Below are positions 22,254 to 33,939 of a DNA stretch of 64,000 bases, in pieces. A program made the translations under genes and the position numbers. Positions within the stretch are counted from its first letter, which is position 1; every line of letters starts with the position of its first letter. The notes under the pieces are model-generated. The model was not told the origin of the DNA, searched no databases, and saw nothing but the letters and a program-made list of their open reading frames with translations. Origin of the DNA: Callorhinus ursinus (lineage: Eukaryota; Chordata; Mammalia; Carnivora; Otariidae); assembly GCF_003265705.1 (NCBI RefSeq), contig NW_020312902.1, forward strand, positions 12,701,393 to 12,765,392, in the 5' to 3' direction.

Positions 22254-22435
22254 GCCACCAGTGTTGAGAAGGATGTAGAGAAAAGAGAATCCTCATGCGT
22301 TGGGGAAATGCAAACTGGTACAGCCACTATGGAAAACCGTATGGAGGGTCCTCAAAAAATTTAAAAATAGAATTACCATATGATCCAGCAATCCCACCTC
22401 TGGGTACTTATCCAAAAGAATTTCAGTCCAGTTTC
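22254..22435 (+). mobile_element. Old L1, ORF2 C-terminal fragment, sense
   Basis: A minor frame includes the L1 signature region '[20 protein letters not shown]' (about 22349-22430), which lies in the C-terminal part of ORF2p. Orientation is opposite to the adjoining L1 piece. It covers an earlier part of ORF2 than that piece, as expected after twin priming. Degenerate and not coding. Confidence 0.75.
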
Positions 22436-23298
22436 CTAATTTGGGTATCTTTTTACAAAGAATTATTTATACCACATTTAAAATATGTAATACACACATA
22501 CAAATACCTTTATTGTTTAACATTAATTTTAGTTCTAAAATGCTTCATTCCCAAAGGTATCAGTAAGTTTCTGCATACCCGCCTTTCTTAAAGCCTGCTT
22601 ACAAGTACCATGGCTGCAGAGAAATGAAAGTTTAAATAAAACTCAGGGAGTGTGTGTGTGAAAACATGAGAGTGGAAATGAAATGCTCTACTTTTATTTG
22701 TGACAGTGGAGGTATTACAAGACCCACAGGATTTCCCAACCTGATCCAGCTATATTGAAATTCAGTAAATTCTTAAAGGCTTGGAATTCTTAGAATTCAT
22801 CTCATTTCAGGAATCTTCCTTTATTATACTTTGTCAGTCAAATTATTTCTTTAGCATTGTTGTTGAAATGTGACACCAGTCATTGATGTTCCTTCTGCCT
22901 CTGCTGAGGGACTGGAGTCAGGTGGAGAAGGAGAAACTGGATCACCATCCTTGATCAATAACCTATAGGGACTTCCAGCAGAACAAAATCTCAGCAAAAA
23001 CTCGTATATTCAATGGAAATTTTAAAAAGGCATTTCTTTGTTAATATTAACTTTGAAGGCTACTCAAAATGCAAGGCTTTTTATTCTGGGGGGGTGGGGT
23101 AGGAGTCGAGAGGGTGCTGGTGCTTGAATAGGGATGTTTACCTTTGATTTTATTATTTTAATATTATACTTAGCATTGTCACAGAAGTAATGCATACTCA
23201 CATAAAACCTCCAAATAATGCAGAAGCACTGGGAAGGACTAAGATAAAAAAATCATAAAAAATCAAAAATTATACTGATAACATACTTATTTGACACT
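22436..23298. other. Unrecognised sequence
   Basis: No repeat family or gene recognised. A G-rich patch is present at 23089-23100. Confidence 0.45.
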
Positions 23299-23299
23299 T

Positions 23300-23522
23300 A
23301 ACTTTTGTCATTTACCCTTCTAAGCACTTACATGGATTACTACCTCATTACTCTCCACAGCCACCCCAGGAGACAGTATTTCTAGTGTCCTCATTTTATG
23401 GATTAGAACACCAAGAGTTAACAAGGCTTAAACGATTCATCTAAGACCGCACAACTAGTAAATTGCAATTAATCTCTAACTTCGTGCTTGTGTACTTTCA
23501 AAGTGAATGCTATTAACCACTA
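23300..23522 (-). mobile_element. MIR, antisense
   Basis: Contains 'cattacccttctaagcactt' style start, 'ctccacagccaccccaggag', 'gtcctcattttatggattag' and 'aatgctattaaccacta' end. The last 16-20 bases are duplicated at 24172-24192 because a later insertion copied its target. Confidence 0.75.
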
Positions 23523-23559
23523 GTTTATTTTGTTTGTTTTTTGCGTGGTTTTTTTTTTC

Positions 23560-23756
23560 TGTTTTCTTTTTTTTAAGGTTTTATTTATTTATTTGACAGA
23601 GAAATAGAGAGAGAGCACACAAGCAGGCAGAGCAGCGAGGGAGAAGCAGGCTCCCCACTGGGCACTCAGCCCAATGTGGGGTTCAATCCCAGGACCCTGG
23701 GATCATGACCCGAGCTGAAAGCAGCCGCTTAACCAGCTGAGCCAACCAGGGGCCCC
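23560..23756 (-). mobile_element. Can-SINE, antisense
   Basis: Reversed tail, 'ttatttatttatttgacaga', GA-rich block, altered core 'actgggcactcagcccaatg', then 'cagctgagccaaccaggggcc'. More diverged than most copies here, and its target-site duplication is unclear. It lies inside a larger inserted block (23533-24161). Confidence 0.9.
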
Positions 23757-23834
23757 TTTTATCCGTTTTCATTCAAACTTTCCCAAAATATGTGTTCCTC
23801 CAAGCTAGGAACAGCTCTAAGTTCAGTCAAAAAT

Positions 23835-23933
23835 ATTTTTTTTTATGTTATGTTAATCACCATACATTACATCATTAGTTTTTGATGTCGTGTTCCATGA
23901 TTCATTGTTTGCGTATAACACCCAGTGCTCCAT
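23835..23933 (-). mobile_element. Young-type L1 3' end, antisense, about 100 bp
   Basis: 'atgttaatcaccatacatta' and 'catcattagtttttgatgtc' match the extreme 3' end of the full-length L1 at 36872. Severely 5'-truncated. The T-run at 23835-23844 is the reversed A-tail. Confidence 0.88.
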
Positions 23934-23999
23934 TCTTGACTATAAACTTAATGTGAATGTTTACCTAATTATTTACCTATTATAGCTTACTACTTTTTT

Positions 24000-24161
24000 T
24001 TAATTTACCTTTTTGTCCCCCTTTACTAATTTTTCCCACCTCCCACCTGCTGCTTCTGGCAACCACCATTCTGTTCTCTGTATTTATGAGCTTGTTCTTG
24101 ATGTCATTCTTGTTGTTTACATTCCACATGTGAGAGAGATCATATGCTATATGTCTTCCAT
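24000..24161 (-). mobile_element. Older L1 3' UTR, antisense
   Basis: 'caaccaccattctgttctct', 'gagcttgttcttgatgtcat' and 'tacattccacatgtgagaga' are antisense landmarks of an L1 3' UTR. It ends at 24161, exactly where the second copy of the long flanking repeat begins, so it is probably the 5' end of the original insertion. Confidence 0.7.
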
Positions 24162-24204
24162 ATACTTCAAAAATGAATGCTATTAACCACTATTTTATTT
24201 TGTA

Positions 24205-25735
24205 TAGCTATTTATTCCATGGGAAGAAACCAAGGCATTATTCTAAAGAGATCCATCAGATTGCCATGGAAGAAAAAAATGCAGACCAATCTTGTCTCCA
24301 AAGAAAATATTTCCAGTGGAAGAAATCATACATAAGAAATTTCAATTGCAAAGTAATATTTAGGAGAAAGTTATATGCAGAAATAGAGACTGTGTCCCTA
24401 ATGGCCACCCCTGTCGCCACTGCCTGACGCTAAATAACTTTGTCTTAGATTCATAGCTCACATATATCAAATACACCAGATATTCCCAGAAACATATAAT
24501 GAAAGGATCAGAAAAGCTATGATTTCTTCTCTTCTTGAAGTATATGCAGAGCTATCATTAATTTCCCTCCTGCTCTTCTTTTGCTGAGTTTCAAGATGGG
24601 TGTGAAATTTTTTAACTTTCTTCCAGAGTGACTGGAAATGAAAATTAAGAAAAAAAAATTATAAGTTTGAAACTTGGTCTTTTTTTTCTTTACTTCCTTC
24701 TCTATGTCAGACATAATTTTACCTCCAATTCTTTCTGGATCTCGAGGACTTTCATGTCTAAAAGCAGGACATGAGAAAGGTGGGGGTGGGGGAATTGAAA
24801 GAGCAGAGTTCCTCTTTACCAGTCTACACTCCTATAAACAGAGATAAAGTATACTACTTTGGCTTTCATCATAGCCACTGCCTCTTTAAGGCAAAAATAA
24901 TGAATTTGACAGATCTTGCTCACTCCACTACTTCTATGAGGGGTTGCTTAGCAACCACAGGACATTGGAGAGAGGCAAATGTTAGAGCAGGTTGCAGAAA
25001 GAAGGAACTATCATTAACTCTGCAGATGTTAAATATGATCCAGCTCCTACTTCTTTTCTTTCGTGTTACCTAACGGTCAGTTCAGACCCAGAACTCAGTG
25101 TTCACTATTCAGTCCTTTACCCCTTAAGCCAGTGGTCTGACCAAACTAAAAAGAAAAAAAAAAAGAAAAAAAGAAAAGAGAGATCATTCACAGAGCTGAG
25201 GGAGTGTTATGGTTACAAATAACAATGACCTGTATGGATATTATAACTCTGATCTTTCTCACATTTTTCATGTGAGAAAAAAAATGACTAACCAAAAAAA
25301 CAAAATATTTCAATAAGTTTCATTGGCTAATTTTCACTTTGCAGTTGGATTTTGGACCTATTCTCTTGCTCACGAGATGGGCTTGACCTCATTAGAAACT
25401 AATTCTATGAATTTTTGAGTCCATGGGATAACAACATTGGGCTATTTCTGTGAGAACCTGATTCCCTTGAGAACCTGCTGCCACAGGATTCTGTTATTGT
25501 TCTTCTACATATTTAATGTTTACATAAATTATTATGTATACATAAATGATTATCACTAACCTTTATTTGACCAATATCACTAACTTTTATTTGACCAATA
25601 TCTCTTGATGATTTCAAATTATTCTACTTTTTAGTTATGGAAATAGGTATTCAAGTTGTTAAAACAATTCAAAGATAATAAAGTCTGAGATATCGAATTT
25701 ACTTCATAAAATAAATGATAACCAAGAGAGCACAG
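24205..25735. other. Unrecognised sequence
   Basis: A-rich tract at 25147-25180; otherwise no element or gene that I can support. Confidence 0.45.
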
Positions 25736-25739
25736 ATTT

Positions 25740-25925
25740 TATTGTGTATTTACTAGGCACCAGGCTCGAAGCTAATTGCATTAATAAAGTATTCCATATA
25801 ATTCTCATAGCAACCCTTTAAAGTGAATACTATTATTTTAGCCACTTTTTAAAAAGGAAACAAATGTTTACTATCTTGTTCAAAATCATAGCATTTTCAG
25901 TGGTGAAGGAAGTGAGTGAGCCTAA
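25740..25925 (-). mobile_element. MIR, antisense
   Basis: 'tatttactaggcaccaggct', 'taattctcatagcaaccctt' and 'actattattttagccacttt' are consecutive parts of a reverse-complement MIR. Confidence 0.75.
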
Positions 25926-26244
25926 ATCTGCTCACCCCAAGAAGCCAAGCAGGGAACCCCAATGCCATTCTATGTTTCTAAATGTTGACTGTCCCACAAC
26001 TTATTCTTCAAATATAATAACAGAAGAAGGAAGGGAGGGAGGGGAAAATGTTATTACCTGGTATTAGGGTCTTAAAACTTAAGAAAATAATAAAACCATG
26101 CCCTCATCTTCCGATTAGTGCCACTGAAAGGCATCAACTTACTTCCAGGTGATGGAATCCAGGACACATGAGTGTGAAAAAAAAAAAAAACAAGATATTT
26201 ATGGTATGGTACAAGCACGTGTTTTGTTTTTTTCTGTCAGAACT

Positions 26245-26430
26245 AACTTCAAATCAAGGCTCTACCTGTGTCTCTACAGTTGGGCTGAGTGTTTTAAACT
26301 CTCTACACTTCAGAGTCATAATCAGCAAAATGGACATTACAATACTAGGTTTGTACGGGAAACTGAGATTATAAAGTAAAATTGCATCATTCCTTTCCTA
26401 TGCATACAAGGCATTTGACAAATACTGGTT
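26245..26430 (+). mobile_element. MIR, sense
   Basis: 'tcaaggctctacctgtgtct', 'aactctctacacttcagagt', 'cagcaaaatggacattacaa' and 'acaaggcatttgacaaatac' follow the sense MIR order. Confidence 0.6.
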
Positions 26431-26439
26431 AATATTATT

Positions 26440-28650
26440 TTTAGAAAATGAAATAATTATGAATGATTAAGGATCTATGAAAATCTTAAGACAGTAAATA
26501 GTCTCTGTTAATGGTAGGAGAAATCCACAAAAACTGTTCATGACTGATTTCCATGGTTCTGTAATTGTTCATACTTAATTTCATTTTTCTGAAAATTATA
26601 TAACCAATTCTTCAAATCCAAAAAAATCTAACACAATAATCATCCCTTCTTAATAACACACTTTCTGTATGGAACACACACTATAGCCTATGTTCAGCTT
26701 AGGTGCAAATAGAACAAAGTGCCTTTCATCGAGGATTATAAGAAGGAGAAGGCACATGCGCACGTAAATATGACAAGGCAAACAAACAAAACTGCTTAAT
26801 GGAGTTTATTTAGAGAGGAAAGTTTCACTTCTGGCTGACATATCAGGAAAAAGTTCCTGAAGGAAAGAAAATATGAACAAGGCCTCCTTAACTGGGCATT
26901 TGTAGGTGATTTCGTGGTGGTGACTTTTGTTTTTCCCCCTCCATACAGCAACTGCTGATCCCTCCTGTTATAATATAATCTTATGATCTTATTTTTATTT
27001 AGGGGACTTGCTCTCCCTCAGTTTCAGCCCTTGTGGTCTGGGCGGGGGGGCTGACACCATCTGGTTATGTGTTAGCTGCTGACAATGTCTGGGCCAGTTG
27101 AGAGAGTGCATGCTCCTGGCCATAGTACTTAGTTCAGGGGTTGACACATAATTCGTGACAACCAGGCCAATTAGGCCCATTCTCACTTTGACCCAACAGA
27201 AAGCTGCCTCCCTCTTCTCTAAGACTGGTATCTTCCTAGGGCTCGACAGTGTTTCTATGGCTAGAATCTATTCTCATATCCCCACTGTTGATGATGTCAT
27301 TTAAGAACTGAGCTTAGCCATGCTGGAAGCTAAGCCCCCACCTTCGGACTTAACCTGTGTTTTTTAATTATGTAAGTCTATATGTATTTTTCCCTACCCA
27401 TTTTTGTTGCCTTTGTTTTACTTTTTGATGGAAGTGATACAGAACCTTGTTTATATTCATAACTGATGTAGCTTTGAAGACCAATAAGATTTCAGCACAT
27501 GAAGAGAGTGGCGAGAGACATATCAATAGTGGGAAAACTGTAGGCAAGGGCGTAGGCTAGGCAAAGTGTTCAGGGAGTAGAAATGTCATGTCACCAGCCT
27601 GCTATTTCTATTTCTATTCAGTAAGCTGAAACAGTTACTTCCCTTCAGGACAAAGACTTTGTGTTGGCTTCCTCACCCCAGACAACTCCTGCTGCTTGAG
27701 CTACTCAGACCCACTGAGCCATGACCCCTTCTACTAGTGAGAACGAATGTGTTCACCCTTGTCACTGAGCTACATGACTTCCATTTCCATGTAGCTCAGT
27801 GGCAGGGACTTTTTTTTTTTTTTTTTTACCATCTCTAGGACTCTGGCACCAGGTTTTTCACATGGTTTCTGGCTTTTCCTCTTTAGCCATCTGGACTCCA
27901 ATGAAGAAGAGAAGTCATTTAGTGTCGCTGCATAAAGAGGCAACTGTGTCCTACGAGATGGCCTCATAATATTAATTAGGTGTGATGAATCTTTTTGTAT
28001 TCACATTTATGTGCTAAACCCAAAAGGTGCTGGAGACACAGGCTGGGCAAGGTTCATCCCCCCAGCAAACAACTCTCAGGGAGAGAGGGAAGGAATGACG
28101 AATACTGCTGGATAGAGCACTAGGACTCTTGCCTTATCAAGATATTGCCTCCTTCTTGTCCTGGAGAGTTTGATGAGTAGGTAAAACAAGATATATGTAA
28201 TTAGAAAGAAGGAACACGGACTTCCTTCCCCCAAGCCGCAGCTCACTGCCTTTCATTCCTCTCCAGAGCATCAGTCTTTGGTCTGTAGAGACTGCCATAT
28301 TCAGTATCTGGCCATTAATAGAATACCTTTCTCCTCCTGCTCTGAGTCAAAACTTGACCCACTCATTAAAGACTCAGTTCTGATCTCACCTCCTGGTTTA
28401 GTTTCCCCAAAATGCATCAGCCCCCACAGGTAGGGTGAGTGAGGAGGATGCATCACACATAATCTGTCACTAATAACACAGTCATTTGTGAATAACTCAT
28501 ATTTTCCACAATTTAGACCCCATAGAAACACCATCCTCTCAATGTCTTCGCTATGGGCTTTATTTACCGAAATTGTGGGAGGGCTACAGTAAATGTGGTC
28601 AGAAACTATAGGTGAGTGTGGTCAGCAAATCCTCTTTTCTATTTTATATG
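26440..28650. other. Unrecognised, with possible old repeat at 27030-27400
   Basis: 27030-27400 has the look of an ancient interspersed repeat ('ccatgctggaagctaagccc' and a following tail-like region), but I cannot name the family. A 19-nt T-run at 27811-27829 interrupts otherwise plain sequence. No gene recognised. Confidence 0.4.
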
Positions 28651-28654
28651 TTCC

Positions 28655-29345
28655 AGATCTCACAATTCTTACCTCCTCTACTCTTTCCCTCATGTCCCAG
28701 TTTTTACTTTAACTGCAAGAGACTTCTAACTCATTTTTCTTCTACTATTTTCTGACCCCGACTCTGGAACATAACCTACCCATAAACCTCTCCAATATTT
28801 CCAAAATGTAAATGAGATCATGTCGCAGTAAGGCTTATAACCCTTCAGTGACTTGTCAACATATTATGAGTAAGAACCAGCTTCTACATGATCAGCCCTT
28901 GCTTTCTCATACTCATTTCCCACCCCTCTGACCTTTGCTCATTCCAAGGTAAACAAAATGAGCTCTTCATTATTCCTTGAACATATTAAGTAACTTCCAG
29001 TCTAAGGGTTTTTGCACTCACCACTCCTGAGAGGAATGTTTATCCCCCAGATATTCACACAGCTTTCTCTCTCATCAAACCCACGTCTCTGTTCATAGAC
29101 CAAGTCCTCAAAGAAACCTTTCTTGATAATGCTATTTAAAATGGCACCTTCAACACTCAGTATTCCTTTACCATCAGAGAAGTCAGTATTCCTTGACATT
29201 ACCAGACTATACAATTGTTTAATCTGCCTCCCCGACTAGAATATAAACTCAGTGACGGCATGGACGTTGTAATGATTATTATGTTGTAACGGCACCTTGA
29301 ACAGTGTTTGAACAAAGTAATTACTGAATACTTATTGTTGAATAG
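28655..29345 (+). mobile_element. L2 LINE 3' region, sense
   Basis: Order of L2 3'-end landmarks: 'cttctacatgatcagccctt', 'acctttgctcattccaaggt', 'aaagaaacctttcttgataa', 'actagaatataaactcagtg' and a final 'taattactgaatacttattg'. Old and diverged; no reading frame remains. Confidence 0.75.
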
Positions 29346-29574
29346 GCTGCAACATAAATTATCTATTTGAAAGCCAATAATGTGTTTAGCATTATTAAAT
29401 GTGGCCAATTGTTGTGTGTTCCCTAGAGTAAAATAAACAATGGTATCCAATTATGACTATTTATAATAAACACACTGATGCTTAGAATAATATGTGGAGC
29501 ACAGCAAACACAATATGAGTATATAGACATGGATTTACTATGTAATACTAATAGAATACTCACCAAGGAAAGTA

Positions 29575-29705
29575 CTGCAATTGTCTCCATGTTAAATATA
29601 TGAAAACCAAAGCATATGTAGTTTAAGGGATTTCCCCCATGGTCATGCAGCTAGTCCATAGCAGAACCAAGAGAGGAGGCCAAGTAAGCTGACTCCAGAT
29701 TCTAT
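29575..29705 (-). mobile_element. MIR-like, antisense
   Basis: 'ggtcatgcagctagtccata' and 'gcagaaccaagagaggaggc' match the degraded 'gtcacacagctagtaag' part of a reverse-complement MIR. Confidence 0.55.
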
Positions 29706-29836
29706 AATTCTCCCTAGAAGGCTATACTTTCCCATATTACTGTTGTTTGCAATAGATAATGCTTTAAGACAGTGAGTCTATCAATAGCAATTAATCAGCT
29801 ATTATCTTTATTATTCTCTTTACCATCACTTCTTAT

Positions 29837-30039
29837 TTTTTTCTTTTTTAAAAAAGATTTTATTTATTTATTTGACAGAGAGAGAGAGTGAGAGAGGGAA
29901 CACAAGCAGGGGGAGTGGGAGAGGGAGAAGCAGGCTTCCCGCAGAGCAGAGAGCCTGATGCAGGGCTCAATCCCAGGACCCTGGGATCATGACTTGAGCC
30001 GAAGGCAGACACTTAAAGACTGAGCCACCCAGGTGCCCC
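29837..30039 (-). mobile_element. Can-SINE, antisense
   Basis: T/A-rich start, 'gattttatttatttatttga', 'ggaacacaagcagggggagt', core with 'gagcagagagcctgatgcag', and tRNA-like end 'agactgagccacccaggtgc'. Flanking 'taccatcacttcttat' (29821-29836) is repeated with two differences as 'taccgtctcttcttat' from 30040. Confidence 0.94.
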
Positions 30040-30055
30040 TACCGTCTCTTCTTAT

Positions 30056-31318
30056 CAACCCAACTAAGATAATAGGCTGTGAGCAGTATCTAGGTCTTCT
30101 GTCACCCCACAGTGCCACACACATAAGATATACATGAGAAGTATCTGATGATTGTTTAAAATTCAGATACTCCTGAGGGACTAATTTTAACAGCTACTTA
30201 ACCTATGTCTTTATTGACTCCTGGTTGAGAATGGAATCCTTAAAAAACCAAATCCAGATTAAGCACGTAACTGTGGTACAAGAAGAAGGGATATATGAAT
30301 ACGGAAGGAAAGAGAGAGTACTTAGGTCAAATTTGATGTCCTTTAAAAGTTTGCTCTTAGAGTTTCATTTCTCTCTCTCTCTCTGTCTCATCAACACAAA
30401 ATGGGGCAACTTCTCTCTTTTAAGACAAATGTATCTGGGGTCAGAGTTTCTGGAATGGTAAAAAATACTGCAAGCAATTCATACTTATGCATTAGCACCT
30501 TCTCACACTTTTGTGAGTTAGGAGTCCACCTCCATCATAGATTCTCTTCACTATTGCATTTGCCTGTGACAACACCATGCCAGACGCCAATGGTACTTGT
30601 ATCTTCAAAATCTATTCTAAGAAAGAGTAGTTTTTCATAGAAAATGTTTGCAATAACAAATGCTCAGTAACCATTATTGTTCTTTCTTGCTGTAATATCT
30701 AAAATGGTGACAAAAATTGAATTAGTCATTTATGATAGTATTCATATTATGCTATTTGACCTTTCCTATTTGGCATAAGGTTCTTTTATTTGAAAGCAAC
30801 TGCAGTGGCATTTCCTGGACAATTCAGAGGTCTGTTAGAGCTCATTTTAGCCTTTTCTCCTATTTAAGCAGCATGGATAAAAATTTCTTCTGGAGAGCTA
30901 CTTAAAGTATTCTGCTAGACTAACTCACCTTCCTTCTTCTGTGACAAATGTTATATTCTGTTTAGGAGGTCATGAGTCAGAGATCTGGAGATCTCAACTA
31001 ATCTTGATGTGAAAATTTCTGCTATGACCCCAGAAACCTTCTTCAAAATGTCTCGCCTTGACAGTTGGGAAAGATATCCAGGATAAGAACTGAATTCACC
31101 AGCAAGGACCTCTTCGTTTGCCCTTGGCTTCCTTGTGATTTGCAGAAGCAATGTGTTTTTCGTTTGTTTGTCTGTTTGTTTTAATTTCCCTGCAGGTGTC
31201 TTGTTTCTCTTTATTCTTCTTATCCTATTCACAACCCTAGTCCTTTGTATTTTCCTTCCTCCCTTCCCTTCACTTTCTACCATCTCAAATAGAATGAACT
31301 TTATAAATGGTAACTTGA
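30056..31318. other. Unrecognised sequence
   Basis: No repeat family or gene recognised. A CT-rich patch occurs at 30370-30388. The frame at 30951-31283 (minus) is not recognisable. Confidence 0.45.
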
Positions 31319-31334
31319 CTCAGTTACTATTTAT

Positions 31335-31527
31335 TTTTTTTAAAAGATTTTATTTATTCGACAGAATGAGAGAGCAGGAGAGCACTAGCAGTGGAAGCGG
31401 CAGAGGGAGAGGGAGAAGCAGGCCCCCTGCCGATCAAGGAGTCCAATGCGGGGCTCGATCCCAGGACACTGAGACCATGACCTGAGCTGAAGGCAGTCGG
31501 CTAACCAACTGAGCCACACAGGCGCCC
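31335..31527 (-). mobile_element. Can-SINE, antisense
   Basis: Short tail, reduced GA block with 'gcactagcagtggaagcggc', 'cagctgaaggcagtcggctaa'-like region and tRNA-like end 'aactgagccacacaggcgcc'. Perfect 16-bp duplication ctcagttactatttat at 31319-31334 and 31528-31543. Confidence 0.95.
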
Positions 31528-31532
31528 CTCAG

Positions 31533-31670
31533 TTACTATTTATAAATAGTATTTATAAATACTATTTATATTAGTATAATATAAATAGTATTTATATTAT
31601 ATATATTATAATTATAATATATATCATAATATACTAATATATATTATATATAGTATATTATATCTGACTT
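31533..31670. repeat. AT-rich palindrome chain
   Basis: Two overlapping perfect 16-bp palindromes, actatttataaatagt (31535-31550) and agtatttataaatact (31548-31563), lead into a longer TA/TAA-rich inverted-repeat region. It starts inside the second copy of the Can-SINE duplication, which suggests local expansion of that target sequence. Confidence 0.85.
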
Positions 31671-31794
31671 AAACCAAGGAAATAACATAGAATATACAAA
31701 GTTTCCCCCCTGAGAATGTCAATATATATATAAAAAAATTGTTAGCTTTAAAAAAATTGGATAGCTAAGTGCTAAATACTGATGGAAGATTGGA

Positions 31795-31880
31795 TGTGTG
31801 TGTACTGTATATGTGTGTGTGTTTGTATACACACACATATCTATAATACATACATATATATATATATCTTTGTATTTATA
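31795..31880. repeat. TG/CA/TA microsatellite patches
   Basis: Alternating 'tgtgtgtgt', 'acacacaca' and 'tatatatata' blocks that could fold back on each other. Confidence 0.8.
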
Positions 31881-31884
31881 CATA

Positions 31885-32495
31885 CATATTTAACTTGCCT
31901 TGCCTTTGTGAATGAATAAAACCTAGTCATTTAGTACAATTTAGATAAGCAATGCCCTCTTTAAACACCTGGGGTCTTTTCTAAATGATGTCACCACAAA
32001 TGTTCGATTGTGTCAATTTAGTGAGAAAATCACATGAAGCAGCTATTGGCACCATGCAGGCAAAACATGGGCTAATTAACTAACTTTTCCCACTTAACCT
32101 GTTTGGGTATCATATAGACTTGATCCTGTAGCAACAAACTAAGAGTATAACCTTTCTGATATTTACCAAATAGCTAGTTTTAATCCTCTGAAATCCTATA
32201 CATTATCACAATAGTTTAAACCTATTTTTTCAGTGAAAGCTCTATGGCATAACATTGTTTTAAAGATGTTCTCCATGATGAAATGCAAAATATCAAGTTA
32301 TGTCTTAAAAACATAGGACTCTCTTGGTAGGTACCTGTGAGGATTCCTGTACACCTCCTCCGCTCCATCAGGCTGTGAGCTCCATTTGCCGGACTACATA
32401 CTGAAATAGTAATCAACATTCCCCACCTCATATTTTTCACCTCCATTTATTCCTTAGCCAACTGAAATCTAGTTTCTTCTTTCATCATCCCTCCA
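31885..32495. other. Unrecognised sequence
   Basis: No recognised repeat or gene. Confidence 0.45.
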
Positions 32496-32499
32496 GGAT

Positions 32500-33165
32500 G
32501 GCTCTCTCAAAGGTTAGCAATAATCTTTGAATTGTCAGATGCAATGACTTTTTCTCAGCCTTTATCTGGTTTCAAGTCTACATAAGTTGACCGTTTTGAC
32601 TACCTCCTGTTTGAAACTTTGGCATTTATGCCATCATTCTCTGTTCTTCTGGTTCTGTGGACAATCTCTCATAATCTTTCACCAGTTCATTTCTCTCAGC
32701 CTGTTCCTTAAGAGTAGGCGTCAAGATAAAGTACTGTTCTTTTGCCCTCATCTCTCCTCATACAACACTTTTTTAAAAAGATTTTATTTATTTATTTGAC
32801 AGAGAGGGACACAGCTAGGGAGGGAGCACAAGCAGGGGGAATGGGAGAGGGAGAAGCAGGCTTCCAGCGGAGCAGGGAGCCCGGTGTGGGGCTCTACCCC
32901 AGGACCCTGAGATCATGACCTGAGCTGAAGGCAGACACTTAAGGACTGAGCCATCCAGATGCCCCACACAAGACAATTTTTGTTCATAGCTAAGGTCAGC
33001 CTTTTCTAGACATGAAATCTCTGCCTATGTGGGTAGCCTGAGAAACATAAGCCTTCAGCCTGAATCTCTCTGAGTACTAAAATTGAAGTGTTCAACTGCC
33101 TGCTAGGCATTGCTATCTGGATCTCCTATGGATGCTAACCAGGCTGCCATATCAAATTGTTTATC
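32500..33165 (+). mobile_element. L2/CR1-like LINE reverse-transcriptase relic, split by a SINE
   Basis: Left part (32500-32760) contains 'ttgaccgttttgactacctc', a decayed version of the RT text around the 'D-T-V-D-H' region of CR1/L2-type LINEs. Right part (33000-33165) contains 'gtgttcaactgcctgctagg' and 'gctatctggatctcctatgg', from the following region. Many stops, not coding. The clade is inferred from remembered consensus; the exact family is uncertain. Confidence 0.5.
32773..32964 (-). mobile_element. Can-SINE, antisense
   Basis: 'aaagattttatttatttatt', 'gggagcacaagcagggggaa', 'gagcagggagcccggtgtgg' core and 'actgagccatccagatgccc' end. Flanks 'acaacactttt' and 'acaagacaatttt' may be a decayed duplication. 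It separates the two halves of the L2/CR1-like relic. Confidence 0.93.
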
Positions 33166-33244
33166 TTTTTTTTTCTCCAGATGTGACCTCTCACCCATAA
33201 AGAGTAAATTGATATTAATATGCTCTATGTTAACTATACTATTA

Positions 33245-33425
33245 AGAGTTAACACATACTAACTTCTTCCAGTATTTTAAGAGCTTTTATATAATGCCAC
33301 TGAATCCTTGCAGGTACCCTTCAAGGTAAGTACTATCATTATAATTATTTTTAATGAGGCAAAGACATTTTTCTAAGGTCATCCAGCCAGATAGTAGCAG
33401 ACCTCAACTATGAACTCAATTTGGT
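33245..33425 (-). mobile_element. MIR, antisense
   Basis: 'actgaatccttgcaggtacc', 'gtaagtactatcattataat' and 'gtcatccagccagatagtag' follow reverse-complement MIR order. Confidence 0.7.
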
Positions 33426-33789
33426 TGAAAGTGGGTTCTTGAAATCTATACTATTCTGTACAAAGGTGGGGAGGGCAAAGGGAAAAAGAAGTAAGAAAGA
33501 GCCCCTCTTAAGCAAAAAGTTGACAGAAACATACTATTCATTGCACCGTTTGCTTTTCTGAACCAGAATTGAAAGTTTATTTATTAAAACCTGTGTTGAT
33601 ATATTCACTGTGAATGATTTAGTATTGAGTAATATGTGTCTCAAACTTTTCTGGACCATTCCCTTAATATGGAGGCCAATTTGCTATCCAATTGGCTCCA
33701 TATCAAGAAAATAGATGTTATATACATTAGATTTCTGAATTCTTTTTAATGCAATTTATATATAATCATAGAACTTCAGAACTAAAGAA

Positions 33790-33930
33790 ACTAAGAAAAA
33801 CTAACAACTAAGAAAATCCCTTTATTTTATAAAGGGACTGAAAGTATTCAAGTAACTGTCCATAGTCACAGACCAAGTTAGTGGCAGAACCAGGAATACA
33901 ACCCAGATCTTAAAATATCCAGTCCCTTGT
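33790..33930 (-). mobile_element. MIR-like repeat, antisense
   Basis: 'tccctttattttataaaggg' and 'ccatagtcacagaccaagtt' followed by 'ggcagaaccaggaatacaac' resemble the MIR core and its degraded tRNA side. Confidence 0.55.
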
Positions 33931-33939
33931 TTATTCTAC

